Shown here: one piece after another, positions 7,253 to 17,100 of the stretch
Numbering within the stretch: position 1 is the first letter of the stretch
How the letters are laid out: each line of letters opens with the position of its first letter
DNA from: Chitinophagales bacterium
GTDB taxonomy: Bacteria > Bacteroidota > Bacteroidia > Chitinophagales > UBA2359
Reading direction: 5' to 3'
NCBI GenBank assembly: GCA_020629205.1
Contig: JAHDDV010000005.1
Location: 1-40,089 of the forward strand
DNA: 40,089 bases
Made by a program: the position numbers and the translations under genes
The notes under the pieces: generated by a model
Seen by the model: the letters and a program-made list of their open reading frames with translations, nothing else
Told to the model about the DNA's origin: nothing
Databases searched by the model: none

Positions 7253-8380
7253 CTAGAAGTGTACATCTACATACACAGGATAATGATCGCTATATCCACC
7301 AAAATACCGAGGACCACCATAGGTTTTGCTGGGCTTCTCACCGTACTTCTTGTCCATGTAGATCATGAAGTCTGCTTTGAAGATACCATCGTCTTCATTA
7401 CTGGTATGTAGGCCATCACGATCTGTCAACAGAGAAGAGGACACAACAACTTGATCAAGCATATTCCAATCCCCTCTAAAGTTGTAAGTCCCTCTGCCCG
7501 CCTTTTCGTGATCAAAGGAGAGGTTGTACAGCTTGCTTGGCTCAGGCTTTTCTGGATGTAAGCTTGCCTGCAAGCCCTTGACAAGACTATTGTTACGAGG
7601 CTCATCATTGAAATCACCCATCAGGATGATTTTGGCATCTTTGTCTTTTTCGAGAATTTTGTCAATTTCCTTTCTGGCCGTTCTTGCACAGGCCATTCGC
7701 TTGGGCTCTGTCAGCTCTTGACCTTTTCTACGACTTGACCAATGGTTTATAAAAATGTGAAGAATTTCATCAGTTGGTAGCCACTTACCTCTGGTGTATA
7801 GGATGTCACGGCTTGGTTCATCTTGAAATCGCTCAGGCAGCTCGACAAAAATCGCTTTGTGGTTTAGATGTTTGAAGAGCTTGGTGTTATACATAAGTCC
7901 AACATCAATTCCTCTCACGTCTTTGCTGTCTTCATGTACAACTGAGTAGGCCATGTTACGCATGGGCGTCTTCTCAATCAGATCCAACATCACTTGCTTA
8001 TTCTCTACTTCTGAAACGCCAATGATGGCGGGAACATCACCATCACCCATAGCTTCCAAAACCTGATAGATATTTTCCAGCTTCTTTTGATATCTTTCTA
8101 CTGTCCACTCTTTTTCTGATGTAGGTAGGAATTGCTCGTCCTTTCTATCAGGATTGTCCTTGGTGTCGAATAAGTTCTCAACATTGTAGAAGGCGAAGCG
8201 GGCAGTGTTCTTTGAAGTCTCCTTGCTTGTACTGGCTCCTGTATCGGCAATCTTGGCTTCGTTAACCGAGGTCATTTCCTTGACAACCGGTTTTACCGGC
8301 GCTCCGGTTTGGCTATTGTCACAAGAGAAAAACGCGAGACTGGCCAATGTGGCTATAGTGAGTAAGTTGAACTTCAGCAT
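7253..8380 (-). CDS. Endonuclease/exonuclease/phosphatase-family lipoprotein
   Basis: This is a predicted exported member of the metal-dependent EEP superfamily (DNase I/Mg-phosphodiesterase fold). The ATG at 8380 is preferred over 8428 because it gives a 375-residue protein with a clean lipoprotein signal (MLKFNLLTIATLASLAFFSC, Cys20) and an aaagga stretch just upstream. After a Ser/Thr/Lys linker (about 21-55) the EEP core shows YNVENLFDT, SEVENKQV (metal-binding Glu), GIDVGLMYN, HIFINHWSSRRKG, LMGDFNDEP (catalytic Asp/Asn) and the terminal SDHYPVYVDV (His). The substrate cannot be read from sequence: nucleic acid, phospholipid or sugar phosphate are all possible. As a lipoprotein it should act in the periplasm or at the cell surface. 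Confidence 0.9.
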   Translation of the reverse strand: MLKFNLLTIATLASLAFFSCDNSQTGAPVKPVVKEMTSVNEAKIADTGASTSKETSKNTARFAFYNVENLFDTKDNPDRKDEQFLPTSEKEWTVERYQKKLENIYQVLEAMGDGDVPAIIGVSEVENKQVMLDLIEKTPMRNMAYSVVHEDSKDVRGIDVGLMYNTKLFKHLNHKAIFVELPERFQDEPSRDILYTRGKWLPTDEILHIFINHWSSRRKGQELTEPKRMACARTARKEIDKILEKDKDAKIILMGDFNDEPRNNSLVKGLQASLHPEKPEPSKLYNLSFDHEKAGRGTYNFRGDWNMLDQVVVSSSLLTDRDGLHTSNEDDGIFKADFMIYMDKKYGEKPSKTYGGPRYFGGYSDHYPVYVDVHF

Positions 8381-8599
8381 TCCTTTGGATTTATTTAGAT
8401 CCGCCTTCTTAAAAGGCCGTATAATCATTAACGACCAATAGTGCTCCTAAGGTCTATGATGACCAGAATATTCTAGCTTCTCAGTAATACAGTCTGCTAG
8501 CATCCAAACATAATCAAAATTCGGTTCACTAATGGCAAAGGGTGGCCAAGCTGTCGTCACATGGCATTGAAGACTAAGGGGAAAGCTAGATCTAGTGGA

Positions 8600-9544
8600 T
8601 TAACTGTTCTTCAATTGAAGGGTCTTGGCTTCTACTACTCTTTTCAAGCCCTCTTCAAGCGAGACCAGCGGTCTCTGAAGAATTTCCTTCATGCGAGCAT
8701 TATCGGGCATTCTTCGTTTCATATCTCCCTCTTCCAATGCCGGAACATGTTTCAAAACAGATTTGGATCCGGTCACCTTGATGATCTTTTGAGCAAGGTC
8801 AAGGACAGAGGTTTCGACTGCGCTTCCAATATTTAGCACATCATTGATGTACTTCTCTTCGTAGAGGCAAGCAAGAGTGGTGTCGATGTTGTCATCGATA
8901 TAGCAGAAGGTGCGACTTTGGAGGCCGTCGCCATATATAGATATGTCTTCGTTGCGAAGCGCTTTCTTGATAAAGCGGGAAACAACAAAATCACTGCTTT
9001 GCATCGGCCCGTAGGTATTGAAAAACCTGAAAACCGTACAATCCAAACCGTATTCTTGTTGATAGGATTTGCAGAATGCTTCCCCCACATTTTTGACCAC
9101 AGCATAAGGCAAGCGAGAATTTAGTGGAGTGTTATGCTCATCTTGTGGGAAGCTAACTGACTCACCATAAACCTCTGAAGAAGAGGCATATAACACTCTT
9201 TTAACACCCGTATTCTTAGCTAGATGTAGTATGTTTTTTATTCCGTCAATATCCTGAAGTACCATTACAGGTTCCTCCAGAGTTCTCTGGACACCAACTA
9301 CTGCAGCGTAGTGAAATACATAATCAAAGGAGTAGGAGATCATGATTGAACTGATATCCTTGAAATTGTTAACATCCCCCTTTATGAATTTCCAATTGCT
9401 GTATTCTCTGGATGGCAATCTTGAACGATTCCCTGTTAGGAGATTATCAATGATAACGACATAATTGTTGGGATCCTGTACCAATCGACGGGCTAGTGAA
9501 CCTGCCACAAATCCTGCTCCTCCGGTAACTAATATCTTTGGCAT
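8600..9544 (-). CDS. NAD-dependent epimerase/dehydratase (extended SDR)
   Basis: This 314-residue extended short-chain dehydrogenase is of the sugar-nucleotide type. The NAD-binding motif is TGGAGFVAG (7-15; Ala replaces the more usual Gly at the last position of GxxGxxG). Further on come the adenine-site Asp (VIIDNLLTG), HYAAVVGV, the catalytic SSSEVYG (Ser about 121-123) and Y147-x3-K151 (YAVVK), then RFFNTYGPMQ, YGDGLQSRTFCYIDD and LNIGS. These match UDP-glucose 4-epimerase, UDP-glucuronate decarboxylase and dTDP-sugar enzymes; the exact product is not decidable. It would supply sugars for polysaccharide or glycan assembly in the cytoplasm. It stands alone between the EEP gene (219-bp gap) and the response-regulator gene (135-bp gap). 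Confidence 0.92.
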   Translation of the reverse strand: MPKILVTGGAGFVAGSLARRLVQDPNNYVVIIDNLLTGNRSRLPSREYSNWKFIKGDVNNFKDISSIMISYSFDYVFHYAAVVGVQRTLEEPVMVLQDIDGIKNILHLAKNTGVKRVLYASSSEVYGESVSFPQDEHNTPLNSRLPYAVVKNVGEAFCKSYQQEYGLDCTVFRFFNTYGPMQSSDFVVSRFIKKALRNEDISIYGDGLQSRTFCYIDDNIDTTLACLYEEKYINDVLNIGSAVETSVLDLAQKIIKVTGSKSVLKHVPALEEGDMKRRMPDNARMKEILQRPLVSLEEGLKRVVEAKTLQLKNS

Positions 9545-9679
9545 AAATGGTCTTTAAGATGCCGTAAAATTAGTGAAAATTCCGACCAATGCCTCAGAAA
9601 ATCGAATACTGGCAAGGATTGGCTATCCATAATGTCCGGTGACCAATTTTGGAGCAAGGAGCTGACTCTTTAGAGCAGC

Positions 9680-10372
9680 CTATTCTGAATCTGACTCGCT
9701 AAACTTGTAGCCGATACCCTTCACAGTCTTGATGTAGTGATTACCTATTTTTTCTCTTAGCTTTCTGATGTGTACATCAATTGTCCGATCGGTAACAATA
9801 ACATCGGGCCCCCAAACGGTATTGAAGATTTCTGAGCGCTTGAAGACTTTACCCGGTTTCGAGATCAAGAGTGTTAGAAGTTCAAACTCCTTCTTTGGCA
9901 GATAGATGAGCCGACCGTCCTGTCTGACTTCAAATTTTTCCATGTCGATCTCTATGTTTCTCTCCACCAGTTTGTTGACCGCTGGTTCTTTAGGAAAGCG
10001 TCGGAGAACTGCTTTTATGCGACTGACAAGAATAGCGAGTTTGATTGGTTTGGAAATGAAATCATCAGCTCCAGTATCAAAACCTTCAATTTGAGCCAGA
10101 TCATTGTTCTTCGCGGTGAGGAACAAGATCTTGGTGTCTTCAAACGCTGCCTTGGATCGAATTCTCCTGCAGACTTCAAAGCCATCCATTTCAGGCATCA
10201 TAACGTCTAACAATATCAAGTCAGGTTCTACGCGTTCGGTTTCAGAGATTGCGTCTTTGCCATTGAAAGCAGCAATGGTCTCATAGCCTTCCTTTTCAAG
10301 ATTGTATCGAAGAAACTCCACGATATCCCGTTCGTCGTCTACCACCAATATTCGAATCTTTCTACCTTCCAT
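9680..10372 (-). CDS. Response regulator, OmpR/PhoB family
   Basis: This 230-residue two-component response regulator has an N-terminal receiver domain with the acidic pair D12-D13, phospho-acceptor D56 (LLDVMMPEMDG), FLTAKN with the conserved Thr/Lys, and KPI. The C-terminal winged-helix DNA-binding domain has KEFELLTLL, TDRTIDVHIRKLREKI and a VKGIGYKF wing. The architecture is PhoB-like. The start at 10372 is preceded directly by caaaggag, unusually close for a ribosome-binding site, but no better start is apparent. No kinase gene is adjacent. The only histidine kinase in the window lies about 23 kb away (33355-34410), and pairing between them is only a possibility. Its targets are unknown. 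Confidence 0.95.
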   Translation of the reverse strand: MEGRKIRILVVDDERDIVEFLRYNLEKEGYETIAAFNGKDAISETERVEPDLILLDVMMPEMDGFEVCRRIRSKAAFEDTKILFLTAKNNDLAQIEGFDTGADDFISKPIKLAILVSRIKAVLRRFPKEPAVNKLVERNIEIDMEKFEVRQDGRLIYLPKKEFELLTLLISKPGKVFKRSEIFNTVWGPDVIVTDRTIDVHIRKLREKIGNHYIKTVKGIGYKFSESDSE

Positions 10373-11177
10373 CTCCTTTGTTGACTGTACTGCTTAATTG
10401 CGTGCCGTGAAGGTATCATTCCTTACCCAAAATACACGGTCATTTCCCCCAGACTTAAGACAAAATTAAAGTCTTCTCTCTCTTTTGGAACCTCAATGAC
10501 AGTGATTTTCGGACAACTTTGATCTGATTGTTATTGATATTTAGCTCATGGTCTCGGTGCTGATGATGAAATCCTTAGTGACAGGTTGACGCAGAAAGAC
10601 GTCAATTTCCTCGATAGGTCTTGTCAAAACAGCTAATTTCAAACGACATTTTTTGACAAAATGGTCAGAAAGTCACGCCTTGCAGTTCGCCTGCTGCCAA
10701 GCTCCTCATTGATGCCGCTTATTGGGAGACAGGAGATATTCGAATCAAATTCCTGGTCACAATCTCTAGAGATTAAGCGTGGTTTTTTTAGGCCGCTTTC
10801 ACACTTAAAGACAATTGGATGACATTCGGCTAAGTGTCTGAGTCTCCGCCTTGGTTGCAAGTCATGATTTTTTCCTTTTTCAGCAATATTGCAGCCTAAA
10901 CTCTTGTGCTCATAACAACAGTCATACCTCTAACATTGTTGGTTTTTCCAGCTTCGGATGTCGCTATTCTCACTGGTATTTTTGTTAGTGGCGTAATTCC
11001 TCACAAGGCCTGCCCCTTACGCGATTCGTTTATCCAAATTCACCTATCCCTATAGCTGTTTATTGATGGCCTATATGCCGCTGATGGTACAATATTTGCA
11101 CTTTTTGTTTTCGTGCCAGATTCAGGGATTTTGCCCAATCAATCCTGAGACAGGCGTCAAAAAAAATATGTGCAACA
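10373..11177. other. 805-bp intergenic region upstream of the giant gene
   Basis: I see no convincing protein-coding gene or RNA gene here. Short open frames lack a recognisable start context, family resemblance or a conserved-looking composition. Minor structure: a TGAC-aaaatg-GTCA inverted repeat near 10660, and an imperfect TAnnTTTG-like box (aatatttg, about 11090-11097) roughly 80 nt before the giant gene, which could be its promoter. The leader just upstream of 11178 is A-rich (caaaaaaaatatgtgcaac) without a clear Shine-Dalgarno, normal for Bacteroidota. The unusual length suggests regulatory content or a decayed gene. Confidence 0.45.
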
Positions 11178-14100
11178 ATGAAAAAAGTTCTCACACTATT
11201 AAGCAATATTCTTGTTCTGTTATTTTTGGTCAATGCTGGCCTTATGGCAGATTGCAACTTCGGCGTCTTCGATGCAGGAGCAGATGCAAATGTTTGTGGT
11301 CTCACTGCCACATTACAAGCAGGTGTCCCTTACTATGGAAATGGTGAATGGGCTGGTCCCGGGGTGTTTTCAGATCCAAATTCCGGCACAACTTCAGTGA
11401 CGGTCGCCGATTATGGAGCACACCTATTTTCCTGGACAATTACCAACCCCGATTGTCCTCCTTTCACAGATTTTGTGACCGTGATTTTTGATCCTCCGCC
11501 TAGTGAGGCGAACGGGGGAGCTGATATCACCGTTTGTGGTCTCAGTACAGCCATGCATGGTTTCGCCCCTGCCATCGGATCTGGCGTTTGGTCAGGTACG
11601 GGCCTGGACTTTGCGAACATCTATGACCCAGGCAGTTTGGTCACTGCTCCCGCGCACGGTAACTATACAGCAGTGTGGACAACTAGCAATTGTGATTGTG
11701 AGTTAAGTACGGATGCAGTCAGCCTGACCTTCTTAGCTTCCCTAACTGTGGATGCGGGTCCCGATGCTGAAGTATGCGGATTATCACATAATCTCAACGC
11801 CAGCAGCTCTGGGTCAACTGGTTATTGGTCTGGCCCAGGAATATTTTCTGATATTAACAGCCCAAGCAGTACTGTAACTGTTGCAGGGCAAGGGACTTAT
11901 GTCTTCTACTGGAATGCCACCAATGATTGCGGCACAACGAGCGATGCGGTTACAGTGAGTTTTACACACTCGGGTAATTCAGCCTTTGCCGGTGCCGATG
12001 TAACTGTCCACAGTTTATCCTATACTTTAGGTGCTACATTGCCGGCAGGAACCACTGGAACCTGGTCTGGAAATGGCAACTTTGCAAATGTGAACGCTGC
12101 AAACACTGTTGTAACAGTTCCAGGGCCGGGAACATATGTGTTCACCTGGACGATCAATGATGGCTGCGCAAGTTCTTCGGATTCAGTTACAGTGACTTTT
12201 GACCCCTGTACAGTGGAAGTAAACGCTGGTGAAGACATTGAAACTTGCGGATTATCCACTTACCTGAGTGCTCAGGTAAACACTTCAGGGACGGGAACCT
12301 GGTCTGGTTCCGCTAATTTTAGCAATCCAAATGATCCAAATACCTATGTCTCTGTAGATACTTATGGAGCGTACAATTTGATATGGACTGTCAATGATCC
12401 GATTTGTGGTTTTGTTTCTGATAATGTTGTTGTTGTCTTTGGAGAAGCACCCACTAGTGCCAATGCGGGGCCGGATGACAATACCTGTTCATTGAGTTAC
12501 ATGTTGCAAGCTGAGACTCCGGCAGTGGGAGAGGGGCATTGGACAGGCCCAGGTGTATTTTCAGATGTGAGTGATCCAAATGCTACAGTTACAGTTGCCT
12601 CACCTGGCAATTACAGCTTCTATTGGACGGTCACAAATTGCACCTGTCCACCTGTGGATGATTATGTCAATATCTATTTTGGGACAGAGACCCCAACTTC
12701 TCAGGCAGGTCCCGCAGGACAGACTTGTGGGCTGGCCTATGTTCTATCTGCAAATGCTCCAGCCGCAGGTATGACCGGCACCTGGACTGGCAATGGTACA
12801 TTTAGCAATCCTACTGATCCCAATACGACCGTTTCCGTTGCTGGACCGGGTACCTACAATTTCACATGGACAGTAGACGCCGGGGTCTGTGGTACTGCCT
12901 CTTCAAGTACCTATGTAGAGTTTACACAAGCACCACAAAACAACGGTGCTGGATCTGACATGAACGTTTGCGGAAATAGTGTGGTACTATCTGCTACTGC
13001 AGTGGCTCCTGGCTTAGAAGGATATTGGTCAGGACCCGCAACATTTGAGGACCCTCTGAATCCTGGAACGGTGGCCACGGTCGCAGGACCCGGTACCTAT
13101 ACTTTTTACTGGACAGTGGCTAATTGCTGTTGTGCGCCAGTTTCGGACGCTGTAGTGGTGACATTTAGTAGTGCAGGTGCTCCACCTCATGCGGGTGATG
13201 ATGCCTCGGCTTGTGGATATACTTTTCAGCTAGCTGCTAATACACCAAGCACAGGCACAGGGCAGTGGACGGGAAATGGAGTATTCACAAATGCTTCGAG
13301 CCCGACCTCTCTTGTCACGGTAGCAAGTGCTGGTAATTATACTTTCAATTGGACCGTAAGTACAGATTGCGGAAGTCAAAGTGACGATGTACATGTTCTT
13401 TTCCTTGGAGATGCTCCAGCCGCTCATGCAGGAAGTGATGACAACATTTGTGGCTTGACCTATGGACTAAATGCACAGTCACCCGCAGCAGGTATAGGCT
13501 ATTGGACTGGCCCAGGGGTATTTTCTGATCCTAACAATCCAGCCTCGACGGTAACAGTACCAGCTATTGGAACTTACAACTTTGTGTGGACGACGATAGG
13601 AAATTCCGCTTGTCCCTCTAACAGTGATCAAGTGAGCATCACCTTTACACAAAATGATCCCGATGTTAATGCTGGGCCTGACGCAAGTTATTGCAATCAA
13701 CTAAGCCATGTGCTAGCCGCTTCTGCAGCATCGCAAGGTGTTGGGAGCTGGACTGGAAACGGTAGCTTTAGCAATGTCAATGATCCAAATGCTACAGTGA
13801 CCGTTAGTGGCTATGGTACCTACAATTTTACATGGACTGTGAGCAACGGGACTTGTGGATCTGCCTCCGATGTGATGCAGGTGGTTTTTGCTGAGCAGCC
13901 TACAACTGTAAATGCAGGACCTGATGGAAGTAGTTGTTCCCTCGTGTACAATTTGACAGCCAGCAATCCGATAGGTGGAACGGGACAATGGTCTGGCCCA
14001 GGAGTATTCTCAAATGCAAATAGCCCGAATACAAATGTTCAAGTGAGTGGTCCCGGAACTTACACCTTTACCTACACAGTGAGCAATAGTGTTTGTGCTC

Positions 14101-17100
14101 CTGTGGAAGATTACGTAAACGTGACCTTTACTTCAGCACCCGACCCAGCCATTGCTGGACCGGATGCTAGCTACTGTAGCTTGTCAGCGACTCTTGCTGC
14201 TGTTCCAGCTACAGGTGGATATTGGTCGGTCCCAGCTGGGATCAGTATTAGTAATATCAACGATGAAAATGCCGTCATTACAGCAAGTACAGCTGGAACC
14301 TATACACTTACCTGGGTCACTTCAAATGTATGCTATGACAATAGTGACCAAGTTGTGATAAGTCTCAATCAAGCGCCTGCCGTACCCTATGCCGGAGCAG
14401 ATGCTTCTGCGTGTGGACACACATATCAGCTTCAAGGAACTGGTTCCGGAACCTGGTTTGGAGATGGCGTCTTTAGCAATCCTAATGATGCTAACAGTAC
14501 CGTTACAGTAGCGGCTGCAGGAACCTATAGTTTTAACTGGATCAGCTCCAATGATTGTGGTTCTGCATCTGATCAAGTAGAGATTACTTTCATAGATGGC
14601 CCGAATCCGGTAAATGCTGGTCAGGATGTCTCGACCTGCACCTTGTCTTACAATCTAATTGCAACAGGGGGCTCAGGAGGAAATGGAAACTGGACAGGTA
14701 ATGGAACTTTCAGTAATGCGGGTTCACAAAGTAGTATCGTTACAGTCGCCGCTCCTGGAACATACACCTATACCTATACAAGTACCAACAACTGTGGTTC
14801 TACATCCGACTCCGTTACTGTCACTTTTGGAGAGGCTCCAGAGCAAGCACAGGCAGGAGAAGATTTTGCTATCTGCGGCTTGACGGCCCAATTAAATGGT
14901 ATTCTTCCAAGTGGAACAACCGGGTTCTGGACTGGAACAACTTCTATTGATAGTCCAACAAATGCAGCTACTTTGGTAACTGCCCCATCTCCTGGAACAT
15001 ATACCTATACATGGACAATAAGCAATGCTTGTGCAAGTACAAGTGATGCAGTAAGTGTGACATTCCTCGGTAGCGCGCCGGAAGTAAATGCAGGAACGGA
15101 TGCTTCGGTCTGTAGCCTTGACTACGTATTAGCTGCCTCCGGTGGCTCGGGATCTTGGTCTGGACCAGGAACTTTCACTGATGCCAATTCACCAAACAGT
15201 GCAGTTAGTGTAGCCGCTCCGGGCATTTATACATTTACCTGGACTGGTGATGATCAATGTGGCATTAATAGCGATGAGGTTACAATTACTTTCGGGCAAG
15301 CACCTGGTGCAGCGCAAGCTGGTGACGATTTCGCTATTTGCGGTTTGAATGCAACGATCAACGCCATATTGCCGGCCAATACTACTGGGAGCTGGACTGG
15401 TAGTACTGCTATCTCGAATCCGACTTCGAGTAGCACAAATGTAACTGCTCCAGGTCCTGGGACTTATACCTATACCTGGACAGTTAGTAACTCCTGCGGT
15501 AGTATGAGTGATGCGATTAATGTTACCTTCCTTGGTGATGCACCAGCAGTAAATGCTGGGACAGACGCAAGTATCTGCAGCTTGAGCTATACATTAGCCG
15601 CCTCAGGAGGTGCAGGATCCTGGTCAGGTGCTGGTGTCTTTAGTGATGCCTCTCTGCCGAATAGTTCTGTTACGGTGAGCACTCCTGGATCTTATACTTT
15701 TACCTGGACAGGAAACAGTCAATGTGGATCTTCAAGTGATCAGGTGACGATTACATTTGGTGAACCGCCAGCTCCTTCAAATGCGGGAGAAGACTTTGCC
15801 GTATGTGGCTTAAGTACTAACCTAAACGCTGTGCTTCCTGCAAATGGAACAGGTAGCTGGACAAATGGTCAAGGAATCAATAACCCGGGCTTGGCGAACT
15901 CTTTAGTGAACGTGCCAAGTGCAGGGACCTACACCTACACCTGGACCAATAGCAATAGTTGTGGCAGCAGTTCGGATCAAGTAAATGTTACCTTCCTTGG
16001 AACGCTGACAGCTAATGCTGGTCCCGATCAAAGTGTTTGTGGTCTGAACGCTAATCTTGCTGCGCTGGCTCCCAATACTGGTACTGGCTCCTGGTCTGGA
16101 CCGGGGCTGTTTGCTAATGCGAATTCAACGATTACAAATGTGTCCGTCATAAGCCCAGGTACCTATACGTTCTACTGGACGGTTAGCGGTCAATGTGGGA
16201 CAAGCAGTGATGAGGTGCAAGTGACTTTCTCTAATCAGGCAACCGCCAATGCGGGTCTGGATATGGAGGTTTGTGGACTAACACACAACCTATCTGCTTC
16301 TGGTGGTTCTGGATTTTGGTCGGGCAATGGAGTATTTGCAAATGCAAATAGTCAAAACACGACGGTGACCGTCTCAAACTACGGTACCTATGACTTTACC
16401 TGGACATCTGCCGGTGGATCTTGCGGGGACAGCTCCGATTCGGTGCAGATTATCTTTGGCGAACAACCTGTGTTTGTTGAGGCGGGTCCTGATGTGGATG
16501 TATGCGGCTTGAGCTATGTGATGTCCGCGGCTATTCCTACAGTAGGAGAAGGAACCTGGGTGGGACCAGGATTGTTTAGCGACCCGAGTCAAGCCAATGC
16601 GACGGTAACAGTTCCTTCAGCAGGTACATATACCTTCACGTGGGTAGTAGAAAACTGTGTATGTCCTATCATCAGTGATCAAGTAACGATCACCTTTGGT
16701 GGCACTGCTCCTACAGCCAATGCAGGACCTGATCAAACGCTTTGTAGCCTATCTACCGCACTAGGGGCAACGGGCAGTGGAACATGGTCTGGTAATGGAG
16801 TGTTTTCGAACCCAAACAATCCCAATAGTGCTGTTTCTGTGGCTGCAGCTGGGAACTACACATTTACCTGGACAAGTTCAAACGAGTGTGGCAGTTCTTC
16901 AGATCAGGTTTCCATAAACTTTAACAACGGCTCTGCTACAGCCAATGCCGGTCCGGATATTCAGGTTTGTGGTCTTTCAGGTCAAATGTCTGGGCTGCTG
17001 CCATCAGGTGCAACAGGTACTTGGTCAGGTACAGCGACCTTCGCAAACCCTGGTGATCCCAACTCCGTGATCTCTGTCGATCAACCTGGTATCTATCAGG

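Noticed and set aside
8585-8598. The palindrome ctagatctag followed by tgg beside the epimerase stop, as another member of the CTAG element family
   Set aside because: Only the CTAG tetramer is shared. No arm or core sequence of the family could be aligned around it.
10639-10860. A 73-residue minus-strand frame in the long intergenic interval
   Set aside because: It has no recognisable motif, start context or neighbour relationship and is too short to support.
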